From assembly GCA_964634565.1 (NCBI GenBank), contig CAZWLP010000048.1:1-20306 (forward strand): 20,306 nucleotides of DNA, read 5' to 3'. The notes under the pieces were generated by a model that did no database searches, had not been told where the DNA came from, and worked only from the letters and a program-made list of their open reading frames with translations. The number at the start of each line of letters is the position of its first letter. Position 1 is the stretch's first letter. Made by a program: the position numbers and the translations under genes. Shown here in pieces: positions 8,128-13,779 of the stretch. Source of the stretch: JAUVKT01 sp964634565 (GTDB lineage Bacteria; Bacteroidota; Bacteroidia; Bacteroidales; VadinHA17).

Positions 8128-8244
8128 ATGAAAGTAAGAGCATCTGTTAAAAAGCGTAGTGCCGATTGTAAAATCGTCAGAAGAAAAGGACGCTTGTATG
8201 TTATAAATAAGAAAAATCCCAAGTTCAAACAGAGACAGGGATAA
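8128..8244 (+). CDS. rpmJ: 50S ribosomal protein L36 (bL36), zinc-free form
   Basis: This 38-residue gene encodes MKVRASVKKRSADCKIVRR at the N-terminus and ends KNPKFKQRQG. The zinc-binding form of L36 has three Cys and one His (positions 11, 14, 27, 33). Here those positions are S11, C14, N27 and F33, so only one ligand remains and zinc binding is not expected. This zinc-free version is, to my knowledge, usual in Bacteroidota. The infA-rpmJ-rpsM context confirms the identity. Confidence 0.96.
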   Translation: MKVRASVKKRSADCKIVRRKGRLYVINKKNPKFKQRQG

Positions 8245-8250
8245 TTTACT

Positions 8251-8258
8251 TAACTTTG
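8251..8258 (+). promoter_or_regulatory. candidate internal promoter before rpsM (-7 element)
   Basis: TAACTTTG followed by C is a full match to the Bacteroidetes -7 consensus TAnnTTTG. It lies in the 37-bp gap between rpmJ and rpsM, about 24 bp before the rpsM ATG. No good TTTG stands at the -33 distance, so the promoter may be weak or dependent on an alternative factor. It would give the alpha-operon part (rpsM to rplQ) its own start. Confidence 0.45.
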
Positions 8259-8281
8259 CACTCAATTTTAATTTAAGGTAT

Positions 8282-8659
8282 ATGGCTCGAATAGTTGGTG
8301 TAGACTTACCAAAAAACAAGAGGGGTGAAATAGCCCTTACATACATTTATGGAGTGGGTCGGAGCAGCGCCCAGAAAGTGCTGACCGAAGCTAATGTCGA
8401 TTGGGACAAAAAAGTTAGCGAATGGAACGACGACGAGATTAATAAGATCCGTCAGGTACTTAACGATAACTATAAGCTGGAAGGTGAACTTCGTTCTGAG
8501 ACTCAGATGAATATCAAACGTCTTATGGATATAGGATCGTACCGTGGTATTCGCCATCGGATCGGCTTACCCGTTAGAGGGCAGAGTACTAAGAACAATG
8601 CCCGTACCAGAAAAGGTAGAAAGAAAACTGTTGCTAACAAGAAAAAAGCTACTAAATAA
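8282..8659 (+). CDS. rpsM: 30S ribosomal protein S13 (uS13)
   Basis: S13 is in the 30S head and forms intersubunit bridges with 23S rRNA and L5. The 125-residue protein starts MARIVGVDLPKNKRGEIALT and has the helix-two-turn-helix domain (IYGVGRSSAQKVLTEANVD). The C-terminal signature GSYRGIRHRIGLPVRGQSTK-NNARTRKG is followed by a basic tail. Length is standard. It may be transcribed both from the upstream operon promoter and from the candidate promoter in the preceding gap. Confidence 0.98.
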   Translation: MARIVGVDLPKNKRGEIALTYIYGVGRSSAQKVLTEANVDWDKKVSEWNDDEINKIRQVLNDNYKLEGELRSETQMNIKRLMDIGSYRGIRHRIGLPVRGQSTKNNARTRKGRKKTVANKKKATK

Positions 8660-8666
8660 ATAGATC

Positions 8667-9056
8667 ATGGCAAAGAAATCAGGATCGTCGAAGAAGAGAG
8701 TAGTAAAGGTTGAACCTTTGGGACAGGCTCATATCCATTCATCATTTAATAATATTATTATCTCGCTGACAAATAATGCAGGTCAGGTTATCTCATGGGG
8801 ATCAGCAGGTAAGATGGGATTTAGAGGTTCAAAGAAGAATACTCCATATGCTGCACAGATGGCAGCAGAGAGTTGTGCTAAGGTTGCTTATGACCTGGGA
8901 CTGAGAAAAGTTAAGGTGTTTGTAAAAGGACCGGGGTCCGGTCGCGAATCAGCTATCAGATCAATTCATAATAATGGAATTGAAGTTACTGAAATAGTTG
9001 ATGTTACTCCAATGCCTCATAACGGCTGTCGTCCTCCTAACAGGAGAAGGGTATAA
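8667..9056 (+). CDS. rpsK: 30S ribosomal protein S11 (uS11)
   Basis: S11 lies on the 30S platform and contacts mRNA near the E site. The 129-residue product has a basic N-terminal arm (AKKSGSSKKRVVKVEP) and the S11 core with AHIHSSFNNIIISLTNNAGQ and SAGKMGFRGSKKNTPYAAQ. The C-terminal signature is DVTPMPHNGCRPPNRRRV. Length is normal (about 129). A 46-bp gap separates it from rpsD. Confidence 0.98.
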   Translation: MAKKSGSSKKRVVKVEPLGQAHIHSSFNNIIISLTNNAGQVISWGSAGKMGFRGSKKNTPYAAQMAAESCAKVAYDLGLRKVKVFVKGPGSGRESAIRSIHNNGIEVTEIVDVTPMPHNGCRPPNRRRV

Positions 9057-9102
9057 TCATAGCATTAATAAATTTAAAAACTGAATTAACAAAAGAATAT
9101 CA

Positions 9103-9711
9103 ATGGCAAGATATAGAGGACCAAAATCAAAAATAGCCAGGAAATTTGGAGATCCTATTTTTGGAACCGACAAGTATCTGGAGAAGAAGAATTATCCTCC
9201 GGGACAGCACGGCAACAGCAGAAGAAGAAAGAAAGTCTCGGAATATGGCACTCAGCTTAAAGAAAAGCAAAAAGCCAAATACACCTATGGGGTTCTGGAG
9301 AAACAATTCCGCAACCTTTTTGATAAAGCATCATCCAGTAAGGGTGTTACAGGTGAAGTTTTGCTTCAGCTTCTTGAATCACGTCTCGATAATATTGTTT
9401 ATCGCCTTGGAATTGCTCCAACAAGAGCAGCGGCCCGCCAGCTTGTAACGCATAAGCATATTACAGTAAACGGTAATGTGGTTAATATACCCAGCTCCTT
9501 TGTAAAAGCTGGTGATATTGTTGGTGTACGTGAAAAATCAAAATCGCTGGAGGCAGTTGTTGATTCACTGGCTTCAAAGCGCTACCTTAGTTTTTCATGG
9601 CTGGAGTGGGATGATACTCAAATGGTTGGGAAGTTCATGAATGTTCCTGAAAGAAGTGATATCCCCGAGGATATTAAGGAACAACTGATTGTTGAATTGT
9701 ATTCGAAATAG
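9103..9711 (+). CDS. rpsD: 30S ribosomal protein S4 (uS4)
   Basis: S4 begins 16S rRNA folding and in E. coli represses the alpha operon. The 202-residue protein starts MARYRGPKSKIARKFG and lacks the Cys cluster of zinc-type S4. It has the S4 RNA-binding domain at about residues 92-155 (LESRLDNIVYRLGIAPTRAA-ARQLVTHKHITVNG) and ends with PERSDIPEDIKEQLIVELYSK. Length is typical (200-208). rpoA starts 19 bp after its stop. Confidence 0.98.
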   Translation: MARYRGPKSKIARKFGDPIFGTDKYLEKKNYPPGQHGNSRRRKKVSEYGTQLKEKQKAKYTYGVLEKQFRNLFDKASSSKGVTGEVLLQLLESRLDNIVYRLGIAPTRAAARQLVTHKHITVNGNVVNIPSSFVKAGDIVGVREKSKSLEAVVDSLASKRYLSFSWLEWDDTQMVGKFMNVPERSDIPEDIKEQLIVELYSK

Positions 9712-9730
9712 AAATAATAAGCTTAACAAT

Positions 9731-10723
9731 ATGGCCATACTAGCATTCCAGAAACCCGATAAGGTAATAATGGTTGAAGCGGACGATCATTATGGTAAAT
9801 TTGAATTCCGCCCACTTGAACCTGGATATGGTATTACTGTTGGTAATGCACTGAGAAGAATATTGCTTTCTTCACTCGATGGTTTTGCAATTACTAATGT
9901 AAAACTTGAAGGAGTTGATCACGAATTCTCAACTCTGACAGGTGTTACCGAAGATGTAACTGAAATAGTTCTTAACCTTAAACAGGTAAGATTTAAACAG
10001 CTTACAGAAGGTATCGATAATGAAAAGATTGTTGTTACAGTATCCGGGCAGGAACAACTTAATGCAGGAGATTTTAATAACTACCTGAGTAGTTTTGAGA
10101 TACTTAATCCGGATCTTGTGATCTGTAATATGGAATCTGATATTAAGCTTCAGATGGAACTTACTATTGGTAAAGGACGAGGTTATATTCCTGCGGAAGA
10201 GAATGAACCCGTTGATCCAGAGTTTGGCCTGATTGCTATCGATTCTATCTATACTCCGATCAGGAATGTAAAATATGCAGTAGAAAATTACAGGGTTGAA
10301 CAGAAAACCGATTATGAGAAGCTGATTATCGAAATCAGTACTGATGGTTCAATTCATCCAAAAGATGCATTGAAGGAGGCAGCAAAAATTCTTATATATC
10401 ACTTTATGCTATTCTCAGACGATAAGATTACTATCGATTCAGACGAGAAACTTGCAAATGAAGAGTTTGATGAGGAAGTACTCCATATGAGGCAACTGCT
10501 TAAGACCAAGCTTGTTGACCTCGACCTGTCGGTCAGAGCCCTTAATTGCCTTAAAGCAGCAGAAGTTGACTCCCTGGGTGACCTTGTTAAGTTTAATAAG
10601 AATGATCTCCTTAAATTCAGAAACTTTGGTAAGAAGTCGCTTACTGAACTCGATGAATTGCTGGAGTCAATGAGCCTGTCGTTCGGAATGGACGTTACCA
10701 GGTATAAGTTGGATAAAGAGTAA
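9731..10723 (+). CDS. rpoA: DNA-directed RNA polymerase alpha subunit
   Basis: Alpha forms the dimer on which RNA polymerase assembles, and its C-terminal domain contacts upstream DNA and activators. The frame opens at 9689 inside rpsD, but the ATG at 9731 (330 residues, MAILAFQKPDKVIMVEADDH) matches the family start. The N-terminal domain has the blocks GYGITVGNALRRILLSSLDG and GRGYIPAEENEP. The C-terminal domain (from about residue 250) carries the helix-hairpin-helix segments DLSVRALNCLKAAEVDSLGD and FRNFGKKSLTELDELL. It lies between rpsD and rplQ, as in most bacteria. Confidence 0.98.
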   Translation: MAILAFQKPDKVIMVEADDHYGKFEFRPLEPGYGITVGNALRRILLSSLDGFAITNVKLEGVDHEFSTLTGVTEDVTEIVLNLKQVRFKQLTEGIDNEKIVVTVSGQEQLNAGDFNNYLSSFEILNPDLVICNMESDIKLQMELTIGKGRGYIPAEENEPVDPEFGLIAIDSIYTPIRNVKYAVENYRVEQKTDYEKLIIEISTDGSIHPKDALKEAAKILIYHFMLFSDDKITIDSDEKLANEEFDEEVLHMRQLLKTKLVDLDLSVRALNCLKAAEVDSLGDLVKFNKNDLLKFRNFGKKSLTELDELLESMSLSFGMDVTRYKLDKE

Positions 10724-10747
10724 TAAACCGCTTAAGGAAATATAGAA

Positions 10748-11583
10748 ATGCGACATCGTAAAGGTTTTAACCATTTAGGAAGAACAAGTTCACACAGAAA
10801 AGCAATGCTAGCAAATATGGCAGCTTCTCTTATTCTGCATAAGAGAATTACTACCACATCTGCCAAAGCAAAGGCTTTGCGTTCATACCTTGAACCACTA
10901 ATTACCAAATCGAAAGACGATACTACACACTCAAGAAGAGTTGTGTTTAGTTATTTGAAGAATAAATATGCTGTTTCTGAATTATTCAGGGAGATATCTC
11001 CTAAGATTATAGACCGACCAGGTGGATATACCAGGATTCTGAAGTTAGGTAACAGACTTGGAGATAATGCCGATATGTGTGTTATTGAATTAGTCGACTA
11101 TAATGAGAATTTGCTCGAAGATACATCTAAGAAAGCTAAATCTACCCGTCGTCGTAGAGGTGGTAAGAAGAAGGAGGCTGTAGAAAAGACTTCAGAAACT
11201 GTAGCTGCTGCTCCGGAAGCAGTAGAGAAAGCAGAAGCTGAAGCAGCTCCGGAAGCCGTAGAAGCCGTAGAAACAGCAGAAGCTGAAGCAGCTCCGGAAG
11301 CCGTAGAAACTCCTGAAGTAGTAGAGACTNNNNNNNNNNNNNNNNNNNNNNNNNNNNNNNNNNNNNNNNNNNNNNNNNNNNNNNNNNNNNNNNNNNNNNN
11401 NNNNNNNNNNNNNNNNNNNNNNNNNNNNNAGCAGAAGCTGAAGCAGCTCCGGAAGCCGTAGAAACTCCTGAAGTAGTAGAGACTGTGGAAGAGCCTGAAA
11501 ATAGAGCTGAAGAAATCAGTACTGAAGAACCAGAGACCGACGGTGATTCAACGGAAGATGCAGAGCAGAAAAAAGATGCTTAG
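10748..11583 (+). CDS. rplQ: 50S ribosomal protein L17 (bL17) with a long repeat tail, interrupted by an assembly gap
   Basis: Residues 1-119 are a normal L17 (MRHRKGFNHLGRTSSHRKAM; DRPGGYTRILKLGNRLGDNA). They are followed by a basic linker (STRRRRGGKKK, 132-142) and then a long acidic Ala/Glu/Pro/Val tail built from AEAEAAPEAVE repeats. The 100 N are a scaffold gap inside this tail. The sequence just before and just after the gap is the same 55 bp. Read in the frame of that repeat, the gene continues to the TAG at 11581-11583 and ends EDAEQKKDA. The 100-N spacer shifts the frame artificially, so a naive translation stops early. Bacteroidota L17 often has an acidic tail, but this one is long; true length is unknown. 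Confidence 0.9.
11231..11484 (+). repeat. in-frame repeat of the L17 tail, flanking the assembly gap
   Basis: A 33-bp unit (gcagaagctgaagcagctcc and 13 more bases, encoding AEAEAAPEAVE) begins at 11231, 11276 and 11431, identical each time. The first two copies are 45 bp apart. The second copy with its downstream 21 bp (11276-11329) is repeated exactly at 11431-11484, on the other side of the N run. The number of units in the gap cannot be known from this sequence. Confidence 0.9.
11330..11429. other. assembly gap of exactly 100 N
   Basis: One hundred unknown bases lie within the rplQ repeat tail. The round number is the usual placeholder for a scaffold gap of unknown size. Identical sequence on both sides suggests the assembler stopped at the tandem repeat. 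The two sides may even overlap, in which case the gap could be negative. Confidence 0.97.
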
Positions 11584-11607
11584 ATAGTTACAATAAACGT
11601 ATAAATG

Positions 11608-11644
11608 AGAGGGTGTGCCGATAGGATTACACCCTCTTTTTTTG
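11608..11644 (+). terminator. intrinsic terminator of the ribosomal operon
   Basis: A perfect 9-bp stem (agagggtgt paired with acaccctct) with a 12-base loop is followed directly by a run of T. It lies 24 bp after the rplQ stop, marks the end of the long operon, and separates it from eno. Confidence 0.93.
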
Positions 11645-11682
11645 TAAATTGCATCTTGAAATAGCAAAGAGGTAAGAGCTAA

Positions 11683-11723
11683 AAGTTCCGCCGTCGCTCT
11701 TACAAGCTGTGGCGGACGGCGAA
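11683..11723. repeat. palindromic intergenic repeat, copy A
   Basis: A 41-bp G+C-rich element contains TCCGCC and GGCGGA as inverted arms, and alternatively CGCCGTC with GACGGCG, so two hairpins compete. A further inverted pair, GTAAGAGC (11672-11679) and GCTCTTAC (11696-11703), overlaps it. A closely similar element of the same length lies at 13612-13652. It resembles REP-type intergenic repeats. It lies between the operon terminator and eno. Confidence 0.65.
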
Positions 11724-11794
11724 TGGGGTAAAGGCCTAGTTAATAAGAGCTTATCTCCAGAGAAATAAATTATTAATTTTTAAAAATTAAGCTT

Positions 11795-13072
11795 ATGGGT
11801 CAGATAATTAGTGTACACGCGCGTGAGATTTTAGATTCCAGGGGAAATCCGACAATTGAAGTTGAAGTTGCTACTAATAGCGGATTTGTTGGAAGGGCTG
11901 CTGTTCCTTCAGGAGCCTCAACAGGTGAGAATGAAGCTCTTGAACTGAGAGATGGTGATAAAAACAGGTACCTTGGTAAAGGTGTACTAAAAGCAGTAGA
12001 AAATGTAAATGGCGTGATTGCAGAACATGTTATAGGAATGGATGTATCAGACCAGGTAGCAATAGATAATAGGATGCTCAAACTGGATGGGACTACTACA
12101 AAAAAGAATCTGGGAGCAAATGCTATTCTTGGAGTTTCACTGGCTTCTGCAAAAGCGGCAGCTGCATACCACGGATTGCCACTCTATAAGTATATCGGAG
12201 GTGTAAATACAGTCAACCTTCCGGTTCCAATGATGAATATAATTAATGGCGGATCCCATTCTGATGCTCCAATTGCCTTTCAGGAATTTATGATTCGCCC
12301 TGTTGGTGCCCCATCGTTCAGAGAAGGACTCAGGATGGGTGCAGAAGTATTTCACTCTCTTAAGAAGGTTCTTAAGGAAAGAAAACTCAGTACCGCTGTC
12401 GGAGATGAAGGTGGATTTGCTCCTGAATTAAATGGTACAGAAGATGCCCTGGAGTCAATTATGAAGGCAATTAAGATCGCTGGTTATGAGCCGGGTAAGG
12501 ATGTAACTATTGCACTCGATTGTGCTGCCTCAGAATTTTATGTTGACGGAGTTTATGACTATTCAAAATTTGAAGGCCCGGAAGGTATAAAAAGATCAAG
12601 TAAAGAACAGGCCGAATATATAGATGAACTGATTAAAAAATATCCAATTGATTCTGTCGAGGACGGTATGGATGAAGGAGACTGGGATGGCTGGGTAATG
12701 CATACAAAATTGTCTGGAGATAAGGTTCAACTTGTTGGTGATGACGTATTTGTTACTAATGTGGATTACCTGAAGAAAGGTATAGAGCTTGGATGCGCAA
12801 ATTCTATCCTTATTAAGGTAAACCAGATAGGAACCCTTACCGAGACACTGAATACAATCGAGATGGCACACAGAGCAGGATATACTACCGTAACATCCCA
12901 TCGTTCAGGTGAAACAGAAGATTCAACTATTGCCGATATCGCAGTAGCTACCTGCTCCGGGCAGATTAAAACAGGATCTCTTAGCCGCTCAGACAGGATG
13001 GCAAAGTATAATCAGCTGCTTAGAATAGAAGAAGAACTGGGTGAGCTGGCTGTTTATGGATATAAAAAATAG
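11795..13072 (+). CDS. eno: enolase (phosphopyruvate hydratase)
   Basis: Enolase converts 2-phosphoglycerate to phosphoenolpyruvate in glycolysis, in the cytoplasm, with Mg2+. The 425-residue protein starts MGQIISVHAREILDSRGNPT and has the expected active-site blocks. These are GGSHSDAPIAFQEFMI, the catalytic Glu of VGDEGGFAP (E205), metal Asp in IALDCAASEFY, Glu in SVEDGMDEGDWDGW, Asp in LVGDDVFVTN, the general-base Lys of IKVNQIGT (K341) and SHRSGETED. Length is standard. eno after rplQ is a common Bacteroidota arrangement. A strong terminator on each side suggests a single-gene unit. I see no TAnnTTTG promoter in the 150 bp before it. Confidence 0.98.
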   Translation: MGQIISVHAREILDSRGNPTIEVEVATNSGFVGRAAVPSGASTGENEALELRDGDKNRYLGKGVLKAVENVNGVIAEHVIGMDVSDQVAIDNRMLKLDGTTTKKNLGANAILGVSLASAKAAAAYHGLPLYKYIGGVNTVNLPVPMMNIINGGSHSDAPIAFQEFMIRPVGAPSFREGLRMGAEVFHSLKKVLKERKLSTAVGDEGGFAPELNGTEDALESIMKAIKIAGYEPGKDVTIALDCAASEFYVDGVYDYSKFEGPEGIKRSSKEQAEYIDELIKKYPIDSVEDGMDEGDWDGWVMHTKLSGDKVQLVGDDVFVTNVDYLKKGIELGCANSILIKVNQIGTLTETLNTIEMAHRAGYTTVTSHRSGETEDSTIADIAVATCSGQIKTGSLSRSDRMAKYNQLLRIEEELGELAVYGYKK

Positions 13073-13100
13073 ACTTAAGGCTTAAGGATTAAGGCCTTGG

Positions 13101-13128
13101 AAGGCGATCGGAAGATCGCCTTTTTTTG
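13101..13128 (+). terminator. intrinsic terminator after eno
   Basis: A perfect 9-bp stem (aaggcgatc with gatcgcctt) closed by a GGAA tetraloop is followed by seven T. It lies 28 bp after the eno stop codon. Confidence 0.95.
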
Positions 13129-13175
13129 TTTAATCGTTTAGTTATATTATCTCACTAGTTTATCTTAGGTTTATT

Positions 13176-13201
13176 AGCTTATTAACAATTGTTAATAAAC
13201 T
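13176..13201. promoter_or_regulatory. 20-bp perfect palindrome, candidate operator
   Basis: TTATTAACAATTGTTAATAA (13179-13198) is perfectly self-complementary. With one mismatch the symmetry extends to 26 bp (AG...CT). It lies in the AT-rich spacer (13129-13237) about 40 bp upstream of the -33 element of the ncRNA promoter. It lacks a T run and is not a terminator. A dimeric regulator site is possible; AT-rich DNA makes chance palindromes more likely. Confidence 0.4.
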
Positions 13202-13237
13202 ATGTTAAAATAGGGTTTATAATTACGAATGATATTT

Positions 13238-13269
13238 TTTGGCAGCATAGCTAATCTAATATATATTTG
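13238..13269 (+). promoter_or_regulatory. Bacteroidetes-type promoter of the ncRNA
   Basis: TTTG (13238-13241) and TATATTTG (13262-13269), separated by 20 bp, match both elements of the primary sigma factor consensus of this phylum (TTTG near -33, TAnnTTTG near -7). Transcription would begin about 13274. No reading frame with a credible protein follows, but a strongly structured region and a terminator do. Confidence 0.8.
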
Positions 13270-13273
13270 TTAT

Positions 13274-13600
13274 ACCAGATGAGCGATAAAAGGTGCTCAA
13301 ACCAGATGGAAACCGGAAGGATAACTTAATTGAGATCACTAAGGTTTCGAACGGACCCTCGGGTCTGCATCGGGAGAGAGCCGCGGGTCGAAAGACTTCG
13401 CGTCCGGGAAGAGAGTCGCAAGACGAAGGAACGGACAATCGGAAGGCAGCATTGTAACAGGTGCAGCAAAGAAGATAAGGGTTGGAAAGACTTCGGTCAG
13501 AACAGCCAGCCATAATAACAGTAGTCTGGCACTGAAAGTAACTTCGGTTACAGGAAGTGAAATGGGAACTATTCGTCTAGAGTAGCTCCCATTTTGTTTT
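13274..13600 (+). ncRNA. probable structured non-coding RNA of about 325 nt, family not recognised
   Basis: Between a near-consensus promoter and an intrinsic terminator lies a purine- and G+C-rich stretch set in AT-rich DNA. Local hairpins are: CGGACC/GGTCTG with loop CTCG (13352-13367); CGCGGG-TC/GA-TTCGCG with a GAAA loop (13382-13402); GTCCG/CGGAC (13402-13436) enclosing GTC-GCAA-GAC (13415-13424); GGTTGG/CCAGCC (13480-13511) enclosing GAC-TTCG-GTC; and GTAAC-TTCG-GTTAC (13538-13551). GAAACC (13309) can pair with GGTTTC (13343), and CCAGAT near the 5' end (13275, repeated at 13302) with GTCTGG (13524), which would close the molecule. Repeated UUCG and GNRA tetraloops are a hallmark of a selected fold. 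I do not see RNase P, SRP, tmRNA or 6S signatures. Confidence 0.75.
13560..13600 (+). terminator. intrinsic terminator of the ncRNA
   Basis: A 15-bp stem with one A-C mismatch and one G-T pair (aaatgggaactattc with gagtagctcccattt) and a five-base loop is followed by TTTTGTTTT. It defines the 3' end of the ncRNA. Confidence 0.9.
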
Positions 13601-13611
13601 AAGGAAGACTA

Positions 13612-13652
13612 AAGACTCCACCTTCGCTCTGAGAGCTATGGCGGACGGAGAA
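13612..13652. repeat. palindromic intergenic repeat, copy B
   Basis: This 41-bp element closely resembles the one at 11683-11723. The shared core is cc(g/a)cc(g/t)tcgctct, then agct(g/a)tggcggacgg(c/a)gaa, with a one-base indel. Its middle forms GCTC-TGA-GAGC. It is enclosed by a longer inverted pair, AGACTAAA (13606-13613) and TTTAGTCT (13681-13688). It is in the spacer after the ncRNA terminator. The shared sequence outside any gene points to a dispersed REP-like family. Confidence 0.65.
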
Positions 13653-13711
13653 AGGGCGAACAACAAAAGGCTCTCAAGTATTTAGTCTAAAGCCCTTTCT
13701 GGCGGAAGGTT

Positions 13712-13747
13712 TCACCCTTTTCAACTTTTTCAACCTTTTCAACCTTC
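13712..13747. repeat. four tandem copies of a 9-bp unit
   Basis: The unit TCAACCTTT is repeated with small changes at 13712, 13721, 13730 and 13739 (tcacccttt, tcaactttt, tcaaccttt, tcaaccttc). The array ends 8 bp before the -7 element of the next gene, so it occupies the region where the -33 element should be. Confidence 0.8.
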
Positions 13748-13754
13748 TATTGGT

Positions 13755-13762
13755 TATATTTG
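13755..13762 (+). promoter_or_regulatory. promoter -7 element of the UbiD-family gene
   Basis: TATATTTG followed by C is a perfect TAnnTTTG element 17 bp before the ATG, giving a leader of only about 12 nt. The -33 region falls in the 9-bp tandem repeat and has TTTC/TTTT rather than TTTG. Confidence 0.6.
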
Positions 13763-13779
13763 CATATTAATATAATACT

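Noticed and set aside
11430..11463. Early stop of rplQ soon after the N run
   Set aside because: The stop appears only because 100 N is not the real gap length. The repeat after the gap, read in the same frame as before it, continues to 11583.
11773..11790. An 18-bp A/T palindrome just before eno
   Set aside because: It is a simple T-run/A-run palindrome of the AT-rich leader type that is common before starts in this phylum, so it is weak evidence for an operator.
13186..13213. A dif-like chromosome dimer resolution site
   Set aside because: ctatgttaaaa resembles one arm of dif, but no matching second arm at the required spacing is present.
13256..13515. Open frames of 61 (+) and 85 (-) codons across the region after eno
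   Set aside because: Both overlap the hairpin-rich region between a promoter and a terminator. The plus-strand one is very Arg-rich, starts at TTG and has no homology-like motif. A non-coding RNA explains the sequence better.
13274..13600. RNase P RNA, SRP RNA, tmRNA or 6S RNA as the identity of the ncRNA
   Set aside because: The RNase P core (GAGGAAAGTCC and ACAGAA segments) is missing. CGGAAGG occurs at 13314 and 13439 but without the SRP domain IV partner strands. There is no tRNA-like end with CCA as in tmRNA. The many small hairpins do not fit the long rod with a central bubble of 6S RNA.
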